Shown here: piece after piece, positions 50,584 to 64,000 of the stretch
Numbering within the stretch: the stretch's first letter is position 1
How the letters are laid out: every line of letters starts with the position of its first letter
Assembly: GCA_914767715.1 (NCBI GenBank)
Contig: OU612072.1
Span: 10,104,001-10,168,000, forward strand
Direction of reading: 5' to 3'
Source: Membranipora membranacea
Lineage: Eukaryota > Bryozoa > Gymnolaemata > Cheilostomatida > Membraniporidae
DNA: 64,000 nt
The notes under the pieces: generated by a model
Told to the model about the DNA's origin: nothing
Database searches by the model: none
The model's input: only the letters and a program-made list of their open reading frames with translations
Program-made: the position numbers and the translations under genes

Positions 50584-53500
50584 TTACTCGGCCCCAGTAG
50601 CTTGCGGCTGTGTCTGGACCGGTGCAGGGGCCACAGGCCTCTCTGGTGGGCTTGTATTATTGTCACATGACGGATGATCTTGTCGTTGAGCGGAAGGAAC
50701 ACTGTGAGCACTCTGAACCTGTTCTAACCTCTGTGGCGCTGACGTGATAACACTAGGTATATACTCTCTCACCCTGACATTAAGGTTTGATCGTGGCGCG
50801 ATATCATACATATCCCTGTGGTGTGAAAAATGCAAAAGATTGATTAGTATAATGTACAAATTCTTGCGTCCCAGCTAATGGTGTGAAGCCCAACAAATTT
50901 CATTGGATGTTTAGAATGCCTGCAGAGATTGATGCAAAATACTATTAGTTGTAAAAAACATTACTAAGACTGACCAAAGACTGACAAAGAAACTTCTGAC
51001 GATTTTCCTGTCTGCCAAACATTTTTGTGAGTGTAAAATCAGATCCGCAAGAATTTGCTTTAGCTAAACAGAGCACCTTTCTTATCCAGGTGTTGACAGG
51101 TGGGAGCACACTCTTCCACCAATACCCAGTAATCAATAGAAAGATGAGAAATAACCACAACATCATGTCTGCTGTTAGCTGTCACAAGGCATGCAATCTT
51201 TCTCCACAGTCTATCCCATAACTCAGACCCACCTCCGCTTATGATTTGGAATGTCAGTTCTTCTATGTGTCGACTCTCCCATACCAGGTAATATACCTGT
51301 TGTTACTGTTGGATCACTAGGTGCATTTATTGAGGTTTTCTCGACTAAAGAGTCGACTCTCCATCCAGAGGGATTGTTTATTATCCTCTCCACTTTCTGT
51401 GCTGAGATGGGTTCTGTCACAAAAGATCCGTGTCTCTGAAAGGAAAGAATTGTATTGTTAGAGAACAAATATAGAAGAATAAAAGTCAAGTTGTGGTTTC
51501 TCTTGATAGTTGTGAAAAGAAATATGGTGTAAAATTTTGTGGTTTGTAGTCAGTTCGTCAAATTAGACTAAAATCGATTACTTGAGGTGACGAGCATGAT
51601 GAAATATCCTTGTTACGATCAATCCGATGCTCTACCTACAGCGTCAAAATAAATAGCTGCTAGTGAGTCATAGATTGGCAGCAAGTCTAACTGTAACTCT
51701 ACTAAGTCGTTGAGGAGGGCCAGTTTGGTTGTAGGATTTAAATATCACAGTCAATCCCAAGTAAACTAATATAAGGTGCTTTTATCTAATGTGCTTATTC
51801 ACGCTTCCTTGTGTAATCAACTTGTAAAACAATAGTTAACTGAGTTATGTATATTATGTATCTATGCTAAAAGGTGATATCATTGTTAGAGGCAGTATGT
51901 AGACTATTCTGCAAAGATGTGAACCATGATCATAATTCTGTGAATAAATCTTGACAGTAGAGTTACCCTCTCATGTCTTTAAGTATAGACAAGTCTTACC
52001 AGCTACAACAAATATTCATAAACATACATGCAACAGTGTCTTACAGGTGTTATTTTACATGGTGGTTTTAGATCTTTTTCACAGAGTCAAATTAACGCTG
52101 ATTTCAACTGAGATGGATTTCAGAAGTGCTAGTGATTAGTTAATGGGTTTTCAAAATATTGTGGGCTGGGTTGAGAAGTATATTTACTGTAGATGAGGTT
52201 GGCAAAACCAATTTCTAATTGACCTTGTGAAAAACCATCTACTTCACTTACGGTGCTTCTAATTGGATAATTCTTGGGGAATCTTGAGTTATACTGATGC
52301 TCATAGGAAATCTTCTCCTGGTAAAACCTCTGACTTCCATCTTTCTCTGGTAACTTGTTCACAGGTACTGTCAAATATAAAGCATCAGCATTGTAATAGA
52401 TTATGTTATTAGGATGGAAGTACTCTATCAATCCAAACAAACAAAAGTGGGCTATCAGTGTTGCTTGCTTAGTACTCATTGTACACATATGATCACTTGT
52501 TTTAGTGATAAGGTAGAAACTTAGACTACAATGACCTAGTTCACGATATGGTTTCATTTCTGGAGTATATGTATATAAATATACAACTCCTAGGAAAATA
52601 ATTCTGAGACAAAGAGCTAGAATCCTTTTACCAATTGAAATTTATAAATGTCTCCTACGAGCAAGAAGGACAATTAGTTAGCGGAAAGCGGGAGAACAGC
52701 GCATTGACGTGTTGAGAGAATTTCAACTGTTCACGAGATGCTTCGTTGTGTAAATACAATGAGAGGTTAGAACTTCATACTTACCACCACCGAATTCTAA
52801 GGCAAAATAATGGGATTCCATTATTAAGACTTATCTCCTCGCATTTTTTTGAGTAAAAAAACTGATTTTCTCCCTTACTGGCAAACCGAGTGGTATAGAA
52901 CTAAGACATAGTATTTAGACAACCTATCTACACACATAGACACTGTCAAGTTGTTGCCCTTACTCCGTTAAAATAAACTGAAAGATAGCTTTCGGTGTCT
53001 TCTGGACTATGTTGCTTGGTACTGGTTGTACACATATTATGGTCACTTTCAAGTCTTCAGCGTTAACGTAGGGACTTTGGACTGGATTTTGAGCTTTGGA
53101 CTTAAGTTTTCACTTTCTTGATATACATATAATCTATCTACTAGAGTAAGATTTTCGAGATGGAAAAACTTCTTTATTTTATTTATTGATCATATGTGGA
53201 AGGACAATTAGTTACAAAAAGGTGAAGAGCGGGGCGTTGCAGTATTGAGAGCATATCAACTGTTCACTCAGGTGCTCCATAGTGTAGACACAAAGAGATG
53301 TTAGAATGTCACACTTACCGACACCGAGTGCAGGTTTAGTGACGTGATGCCGATGTCTACTGCTGCCAAAGGCTCTATGTTCGTCTGTCCAGTCATAGTC
53401 TGATCTCATCGTACTGTCCTTAGCTTTAGGAGGGGTCGGTTTGGTCATAGAAGGTACCCGTCCCGGCCACCAATGTTCCCCATTCTCTTGTGAAGGTACA

Positions 53501-55325
53501 TAGCACACAGGGTCATTCAGAGTTCGCACATTTCTTCTCAGATAAGTAACTTGACACTTGTTCCTGTAAGATAGAATTGCAAATTATGAACATAAAACGT
53601 AAAATGCATTGACATTTTACCAAGTTACCTTTGTTTAAGAGGAAGATCCTTTGTACTTGGCTATTCAGTTCAGAGTCAAGTCATACTGAATTTGTCAAAT
53701 TGCAGACTATCTCTCCACTGAGTTGGGCAATGTCTCACACAAGTAGGTAACAGTTTAACAGGTAAAGGAACAGTTTTGAGATTGTAGAAACAGGGAACGA
53801 GGGGGGGGGGGTTGGATGCCATCTCTTATAGCGCTGTGACTCACCTATCTCTAATGTTCCTCTCAGGCTCCTTGTGTGAGTTGTAACACCATGACGGTAG
53901 GTTGAGTGTTTTATCATAAGTCTGGATTGTTTGCTGCGGTCTCTCCTCAGGCCTCACATATACCGAGTTTTCCTCTGCTTTATTTCCAAGAACTCGGAAA
54001 GAGTTTTGCCTGGAAAGACGATGGATACTATCTTCACAGATTGATGTACGAATCGGCATATCTAAAGTTACTCAAACTCACTTAATAGCATGAAGCAAGC
54101 AGTTATGTTTGTCATATATTGTGTCTTTGTTGATACAAAGCAATTAACAATCAAATTATGATAAGAGAAAATAGACCAATACAAGCATTATTCAGGCAGT
54201 CCAACATCTTGGACTAAGATTAAGGAGTTGGTAAGATACGGTGTTTCAGTCAATCACCGTCATAAGATTAAAATTAAACACTGTCTTGTAATACCAGCAC
54301 TACTGAGGCCTTGGTGAGACTGGCAGGAAATAGAAGCAGTATCAGACAAACCATGAAACAGTCTGCCATACTTAGAAGCAGACCTATTACCAACAAAATC
54401 ATTGAGCCAAAAGTAATTTGGCTGCTTGAAATGTTCCATAGACCAGCGCATGATATCAAGCCTTAAGCCAGAGGTGGTATCGGTGTAAATCTTGTAAAAG
54501 ATAAAAATAGCGGGGGAATGTTGTAAGTAACTGATTGGTTCCTGGTGATGGGACCACAGTTGATCGAGTTGGAGTCTCATACATTCGCAATGAGCATTAC
54601 AGGTGCCCTGTCCCTGCTGATTAGAAGGGAGTATAGTCGAGAATGCTTATAAGTGTTTTCCAAATAATATTTAATTTCAGTGTGAAAATTGATATTACAA
54701 TCCTGAGGAGTTCACCAGATTATTAGCAAATCCAACCAATATTATTGAAAAGTATAAACCCAAAACCAAACGTTTAGCGATCAAAGGCATATCTAAATTG
54801 CATTAACTAAAGCATCTAAACTGAACTTTGAGTTAAACTGAATCCCATCTAGGCTATCAAAGGATATTTGAGCAGGCCACCCATTAAGACAACAAATCAA
54901 GTAGGGACTTTACCACAGCTCTGAAAGCTACACCAATTAATCAAAGAGAGCAGATAGAACAATTGAATGTCACAGAAAATAGTAAGTAGTGATGAGCATA
55001 CCAGTTGGCTGGGTACAATAAAACTGCTGAAACAAATTCTTTCAGCAGCGCTCAAAATAATCACAACTCTGGCAAACAAGCGTCCTCAATTTGTATCTGG
55101 TATATTTCTAATTACATAGACAAATAGACCAACATGTGTTATGACTGACAGGCACAGCATACCTTGCAAAGGCAGAGCACAGCAGTATGTATGTATGAGT
55201 AAAAGCTTGGAAATCAGAATATTTATGTAGATAATGGACATATTGAGGGGTGGTTAGAGCACTTACTCATAAGTAGATGGTACAGCCTTTTTCCTACTGA
55301 TGTATGGCACATTCAAAGTTGTCAT
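50584..55325 (-). CDS. Unrecognised 339-residue basic proline-rich protein, six exons
   Basis: Exons in transcript order: 55325-55267, 54009-53845, 53563-53319, 52367-52252, 51435-51233, 50815-50584. Phases agree at every junction (2, 2, 1, 0, 2), giving an open frame from MTTLNVPYISRKKAVPSTYE to QPQATGAE. The protein has no signal peptide, membrane helix or long coiled coil. It is rich in Arg, Pro, Ser, Tyr and Trp with short motif-like stretches (NLPSWCYNSHKEPERN, ENGEHWWPGRVPS, DYDWTDEHRAFG, YNSRFPKNYPIRST, NNPSGWRVDSLVEKTS) and a disordered Pro/Gln tail. That composition is typical of axonemal microtubule inner proteins, but I do not recognise the family and infer this only from style. 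It lies 715 bases downstream of YIPF4 on the same strand. Intron 3 carries a tandem duplication. Confidence 0.75.
52465..53330. repeat. Diverged tandem duplication across an intron and exon edge
   Basis: Segments near 52465-52795 and 53010-53330 are related at an offset of about 530-550 bases. Shared pieces include TTGTACACATAT then GGTCAC/GATCAC, GGACAATTAGTTA, TCAACTGTTCAC, and a block ending in the splice donor (ACTTACC). The right copy includes the real donor of exon 53319-53563; the left copy carries a duplicated donor at 52780-52784. Confidence 0.6.
52785..52796 (-). other. Possible 12-nt microexon in the 339-residue gene
   Basis: On the minus strand, acceptor ttgccttag, 12 bases AATTCGGTGGTG, then donor gtaagt. 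The phase (1 in, 1 out) fits between exons 53319-53563 and 52252-52367 and would insert EFGG. The donor comes from the tandem duplication. Only splice-site shape and phase support it. Confidence 0.3.
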
Positions 55326-56039
55326 GGCTAACTAAACTGTCCTTTTCAGACTAAAATAAATTCTTTCACATGAACTTTCTTTTATCTCAGTGCATTCAGG
55401 AAATTTGTGGTTATGTTGCCTAGCAATGATAGACTTTGTTCTATAGACCATGTGAGCACTTCAACTATTGCGTATAAAATATGAATAATCCGATATATTC
55501 AGAGCATATGAATAAGGATTCCAAGTGTAAACAATAAACCATATAATATAAAGGACACAACTCCTTCAAATGAGACAAGAGGAATGGTGTGCATTTGCAA
55601 GGAACATTGAAAAAAGTGGAGTATAATGATAAGCAAAAAATGATTCTTGATTAAATTCTTTTGAAAGAATTTGGCTATAACGTCACTGAGAACAGTTTTT
55701 ACTATTGATCAGCATAGACTTAGGCGTCATATCAGCTTGCCTCAAATATTTTAGCTAGATCTACAGTTGCAAAATTTATCTACAATGAAATCACTGTTTG
55801 GTAACAGGAATGGCCAAGTCCGATAGCAAGTTTCACCTGGCCAGGTGATATTTATCATCATGAAAAGACTCTAATTGTGAAGGTTACTAAAGTGTTCGGT
55901 AATCATTTCATGTGAGCAATTGTTGTTTATTATTTACTATATCAGAAGTATCAACAAAAGGTTTTTAATCGGACTAGGCACACAAATAACTTATCAGGAT
56001 AACAAAGTGAAGCAAAATATCTCATAACTTTTTGTTTGT
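55326..56039. other. Spacer between YIPF4 and the 339-residue gene
   Basis: About 0.7 kb, same-strand neighbours. It should hold the YIPF4 3' UTR and the promoter of the downstream gene. No element recognised. Confidence 0.5.
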
Positions 56040-59161
<3,122 letters not shown>

Positions 59162-60383
59162 AAAAGACAGCTCTTTTCTTACTTCATATAAACAAAACTC
59201 AAACACAAGCTATTTCTAAGTTTTTCTGAATCCTTCTTCAACAATGTTGGAACTCTTTTGTATTAGTGATAGACAAAATCTCACAATTACTAGTGAACTG
59301 AAGCGGGGAAATTATGACCCACACTTCAGTGTGAAATTATGTATGGGAGCTAGACCTAATAATGGAGGCAGAAAAATAATCAAAATGTCAAGGTCACTCA
59401 CAAATTTCCAGTTTGCTCAGAGCGTAAGCTTTGGTTTGCTGAATGAGTGAAGAAAATCAAACATTCTCTCTGACATAATCTCCAAGTTATTTGGTCAGTT
59501 ATGTCAATGAGTGACCTGTATCCTTTGCCTCCCCTAACTTAGGCTAACCAGCTGTATGACCATAAGACACTAGGAGTGAGGAAAATTCATTGAGCCAGAT
59601 TTAACATCTCTTAGGCCTAAAGGAATGGATAGGCCTATCTATATTATTAATAGTCAGTAGGCCTAATTCTCAATTGAAACACAATCATGTTTCCATTAGT
59701 TAGGCCCAAAGTGTGTTTGTACATCATACCCTAACACTGCTGGACTGTTACTGCTTATCATATTTATTGGCTTGCTAGCTTGCTCAAATCCCCCCACATG
59801 ACTTAATGAAAACAAGTCTGGTTGACAAGCCATAGGCATAAGCCCAGGCGTACTGTGATCCGACTTCATGATGCAGCTGTGACCTGAGGAGTGTGTGGTC
59901 ATTTCATTTTGCAGCAGTTAACACTGGTCTTGGTACAAGTTTGCTCACTGTAAGTGTAAAGTGTGAAGGAGTTTCTAAGAAAAGTGGGTTCTGTCTGACT
60001 TCATCATTGGTTGTAGAAGTACTCTAACAATCTTTTTATTTTATACTCTATACTCTTATTTGGTCCTGCCCTATTGAACAGACCCCTGAAGCGCCGGTCC
60101 GGTGTCATGTGTTGGTTAGATAACCCATAGGCCTACCCTTTTGGTGATAGAGGGGGATCTCTATACTGAGTGCAAGCACACAAACCAAATAGAATCTGAA
60201 CACCCTGAGTAGGATGAATGGCTTGCTAGTGCCAAATCAGAAATAATAGCCAACGCCGGGAGTCGAACTTTAACCATCAGACCACTCCTGACACTTAGAT
60301 CTGTGGTTTCATTTTTATTTTAGAACGTTAAGCCAAGACAAATCTAGTTGGTACCAAAACCATCACATCTTCGACATCGCACC
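59162..60383. promoter_or_regulatory. Divergent promoter region YIPF4 / GTF2E2
   Basis: 1.2 kb between two divergent start codons; both promoters must lie here. It has a cluster of TAGGCCTA palindromes (59610-59662) and a SINE that ends about 80 bases before the GTF2E2 ATG. No TATA box is evident. Confidence 0.45.
60070..60300 (-). mobile_element. tRNA-like SINE upstream of GTF2E2
   Basis: Minus strand starts AGTGTCAGGAGTGGTCTGAT GGTTAAAGTTCGACTCCCGGC. It has an A-box-like GTGGTCTGATGGTTA and a good B box AGTTCGACTCCC, closer together than in a real tRNA. No cloverleaf can be drawn, so it is a SINE head and not a tRNA gene. The body continues to about 60070 with no clear tail. Confidence 0.55.
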
Positions 60384-63300
60384 ATGGATAAAGCTCTTCT
60401 TAAAGAGAGGGAGCTATTCAAAAAGCGAGCTTTAGCGCAACCATCAGTTGAAAAGAAAGTAAGGAAAGATGAGCCGGCAAACAAGAAAGCAAAGTTACCC
60501 AGTAAGTAATCCCTTTTGCGATAAATTATAATATGTTTGTAGAAGAAAGATGATAATGCTTGTTTTAATGTGGTGTTAGTGCTCGAGCTTTATCCGGATG
60601 CTTGTAATTGACCACTTCCTGTTGTTGATGTGATTGATGATGAACATTGAATTCGGTATCTGGAATAGCATAAATAGCTAATTGTTTGTTTGTTTAATTT
60701 GCCTAACAAGGGGCAAGCAAAATAGTAGCATTCTACAAATGTCAAAATCAGAGTTGCTGAAGGTATTTTATTACTGTTTGCAGTTTTGTAAAAAATATAA
60801 TTTTCTAGTCTGTACTATTCATGCTAGTAGGGACAGCCAAACATATCAATGTCCGATGAGTCCCTATGTTCCAACTCTATAGTGTTATGATACTCTTTTC
60901 ATTCCATGACAAGAATTTAATTCAGTGATGATGAATCATCACAATTGTGGTTGATGACAAATTGCCACTACCAGCAAACCGGTCTGAGTTAAAGCACTCA
61001 TTTTGATGCAATCAACTCAGTTACTGATCCTAACGAGTGAACTATAAGCAATTAATTTCATCTCTATAATATAACTGCTATTTTTTCAGATAAAGCCAAG
61101 CCTAACTGGTCCACTCCATCGAGCAGCACACCCTTAGATTATAAAACAGCCACACCGACCTCAGCCCATAAATTCTCTATTCTTCACAAAGTTGTGGAAT
61201 ATCTCAAGGTAAGGAAGTAGAGAACCCTTGCCTTTGTACACTTCATTGCAAATTTTCTATAATCAATCATTTAAATATCTCATAACTCATCCACATGTAT
61301 GTGATGCATTCGCTGAAGTTGGGTCTTTGCACTTTCCGATTATGCCATAGGCATACACAGTTCAGGAATTATTTCTAATTTATCTATCGAGGTGCCTGTC
61401 ATTTAACAGAAAGATTGTGCCACTGTAAAATCTTCCATCAAGCATTTGACATATTCTGTATGATAAAATGGATGTGCGGATGAGCAGATTAAGATGTAAA
61501 TACAGCCAGCCTCTATGTAATGTTTCCTCTAAGATGATTTGTTATTATCGGTTGATAGAACGGAGAATTAAATATAATCAAGGATCTGGCTGAATTTATT
61601 TGCGACTTGCAACTTGATTTGACTACTTCTTACATGACTGAAGGGTGATAATATCTCAGTTCTGCTGCGAATTGAAACTTCATTCTAACTGATAGGGTTT
61701 TAACTGCATGAATACTCACTATTGTAACTGATATAATTTTTATTATAGAAACGACATCACAGGGGAGATAATTACCCTCTAAGTTTGGATGATTTATTAG
61801 ATGAGGCTAAGATGTTGGATATGAATCAGAAACATAGAGTGTGGTTAGGTACTGAGGTTAGTGTCTTCACGATGGGGTTTGATTGTCCGGGTTATTTGCA
61901 CCAGAAACAGCCTGTCTTCTTAGTCTATCCAAATTGGTCTAGTCATTTTCAGTATGCGCATATCTTACAGTGAGTTTTAATATCACTGTTCGTTTAGAGC
62001 TATGTCTGTCTGTATGATATGATACAGTATGTTTCAATCCCCATTCATCTATTTCATGTCTAAGACATAATAATTTTATATTTATTCAACCGAACAGGCT
62101 TCCATTTTTCTTCGCTTACTTTTTAAATGTTTTTTTGCCTGCTCTGGTACATCTGGAAGAACATCATTTTAATGATTAAGATTGTTGTACATAATAATGT
62201 TAAAAATAAAGTTTCATCTCATTTTAGGCGCTTCTGAAGAATGCCAAGGTTGATGTGTTAGAAGGTAACTTGTTCAAATTTAAGCCAACTCTGCCCATAT
62301 CTAATCGTAAAGAGCTGCTAATATGCCTCAAGAGAAAGGAGAGGGCTGGTTTGGGTGGGATATATGAGGAGCAGGTGGAGGAGGCCCTGCCTGATGCTAA
62401 AAAGCATATTGAGGTAAGACCACAGGCTATGAATGAGGAGAATTCACTTAATTAGTAAAGTGTAAAGTGTTATATAATAAAGCCTATCCACATGTTTCTC
62501 ATGAGGAAACTAGGTATTGAGATGATTAATTTGACCATGACACTACAGGCCGAGTGGGGAGTTAAGTAGGAATTTTGTAGTGTTGAATGGTAACATATTT
62601 TTTTATTAGCACTCAATCAAACGTGATGACTTGTGAAGTTTCAAAACCTAGTGACTTGAATGGATGTGAAATCACAGGTCCAGTGCGGCAATGCGGCAAA
62701 CTGGGAGAATGTACCTTTTAGATCGAAATATTATGTATGATAATCAGAAATTAATGTTTCAACTGCGTTTAGAGGCTTTTCTAACTCAAAATTTGGTCAG
62801 ATATTAGCCAACATAATGTTTTAGATACTAAGAACTTTTTGAGCATGTCAAAACTTTTTATTTCTTAACCGCATGTGGCAGAGACACAATACATTACATA
62901 CATAATTGATCTTAAATGTGATCTTACACATGTATAAGGAGTCGCCTCCTATTTGTCCAAGAGCATACAACTCACAGTTTGTAACAGGTTATGAATGAGA
63001 CTATAATGAGACTGCACAAGTTTACTCATATTAGAATCATAATATGTGTTACAGAAGCTTCGAGACTTGGGTAAGATAGCAGTATTACAGAGATCAGATA
63101 AAAGGAGAGTTCTATACTTCAAAGACACCAGCGCTGATGTCGAATATAAAGTAGATGAAGGTTGGTTAACAATTTACAGACAAGCCCAGCAACCCTTAGC
63201 ATTTTCCTTTATCTCAAAGGCCAGCCGTAGTGATGTTGAGCGTTGCCATAGGAACACCTCTCTTCCTTCCAGCTGAGAATATCCATTCTGTGTTCGCATA

Positions 63301-63858
63301 AGACGATAAAGTGTTTTCACTCACCTTAATGTTGGCAGTATTTTAAGTTATATTCAAATTTGAATGCTCAATAATCAACACAGTTGCCAATATGATATGA
63401 GCTTACCTTTGGTGGCTAAAAAATTCACTGATGAACTTTTCAACAGCTACTGCCTCCGTCACTTACATCAACTAGGGATCCATTGTAATATATTACGTAA
63501 TTTTAGCGTTTACATTTCTGACAAATTTTCTTATCCTACCTTAGGCTTGATTTACAAACTGTATTGTTGACAAATAAGTAGATATGAATATGCCATTAGT
63601 CACCACTAGTAGGATGTTCACACCCCAGCCCCTCATACCAATTGTCAATCTAGATAGTTTCCCTAGCATCTCGAGTCAACTTCTCTTTAGAGCGATGTTG
63701 AGAGCAATAACCATACCAGAAGGTTTCATATATGTTATGTAGAGTTTGTAAAGTTATGGAGAAGCGTAGCGGTAGATGGAATCGATGATAAGACAATCGA
63801 AGATTACTTACAGAAGCAGGGTATATCATCTATGGAGCACGTCGGGCTGCGCAGAATA
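60384..63858 (+). CDS. GTF2E2: General transcription factor IIE subunit 2 (TFIIE-beta), 3' end missing
   Basis: Exons 60384-60501, 61090-61208, 61749-61856, 62228-62413, 63055-63160, 63743-63858, then a donor (gtaagt); 251 residues so far, and the gene runs off the window. TFIIE-beta binds promoter DNA in the RNA polymerase II pre-initiation complex and helps TFIIH act. [20 protein letters not shown] matches vertebrate [20 protein letters not shown]. After a Lys-rich linker come two winged-helix domains (about residues 65-135 and 140-195): KFSILHKVVEYLKKRH, NYPLSLDDLLDEAKMLDM, LLKNAKVDVLEGNLFKFKP, AGLGGIYEEQVEEALPDA. Then LWRSVAVDGIDDKTIEDYL and QKQGISSMEHVGLRRI. The missing end should be the basic tail. 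All phases agree. Confidence 0.95.
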
Positions 63859-64000
63859 GTAAGTATTAAGGCTGGTCCACATTACCCCAGATGGTGATCC
63901 CAGATGGTCCAAGTATTTTGATCATATTACCAAACTCATCCCAGAGTAGCAATTAGATTTTTGTCTGGGATAGTGTTGAGCATATAATGATATGTTTTAT

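Noticed and set aside
52129-52557. 142-codon minus-strand open frame
   Set aside because: Only 52252-52367 is supported as an exon by splice sites and phase; the rest is read-through into introns.
60240-60300. Possible tRNA gene
   Set aside because: A and B boxes are too close, and no acceptor stem or anticodon arm can be drawn; interpreted as a SINE head.

Overview
This is nuclear DNA from an intron-rich, AT-rich invertebrate animal. The genes are metazoan (Ena/VASP, ERGIC-53/LMAN1, YIPF4, TFIIE-beta, a Rab and a MARVEL tetraspan protein). They are split into many short exons by canonical GT-AG introns of about 0.3-4 kb. The spacer DNA is full of short palindromic elements, SINEs and C-runs. 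The palindrome TAGGCCTA recurs often in non-coding DNA. I would guess a marine invertebrate such as an echinoderm, hemichordate or lophotrochozoan, but the sequence does not let me name the phylum.

Layout. 99-1291 (+): last two exons of a Rab GTPase ending in a CGC prenylation motif. 1292-11049: about 9.7 kb with no recognisable gene. 11050-23109 (+): Ena/VASP gene with EVH1, proline-rich core and EVH2, with a possible alternative last exon at 24121. 29724-32830 (+): four-exon MARVEL-domain membrane protein. 33938-37700 (-): seven-exon gene for an unrecognised 218-residue protein. 38901-47842 (+): LMAN1/ERGIC-53. 50584-55325 (-): six-exon gene for an unrecognised basic, proline-rich 339-residue protein. 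56040-59161 (-): five-exon YIPF4. 60384-63858 (+): GTF2E2, running off the right edge. The genes do not form an operon. LMAN1 and YIPF4 both act in the early secretory pathway, but I see no reason to treat that as more than coincidence.

The most striking feature is in LMAN1. The exon encoding the end of the L-type lectin domain is present in three diverged tandem copies (43134-43272, 43634-43796, 44197-44326). Each is open, has good splice sites, starts in phase 0 and ends in phase 1. All three lengths are 1 modulo 3, so using two together would shift the frame; this predicts mutually exclusive splicing. The copies differ in the loop that in mammalian ERGIC-53 contacts mannose (GGL): GGL in copy c, GGI in copy a, and replaced by CPHVIP in copy b. 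The locus may therefore encode three cargo receptors with different glycan binding.

Other notable items: a SINE whose head resembles the 5' end of U2 snRNA, with a 14-bp target-site duplication and a poly(A) tail; a three-copy palindromic MITE family; a 516-bp foldback element; a diverged tandem duplication inside the 339-residue gene that carried a splice donor along and may have made a 12-nt microexon; and many small hairpins close to exons.
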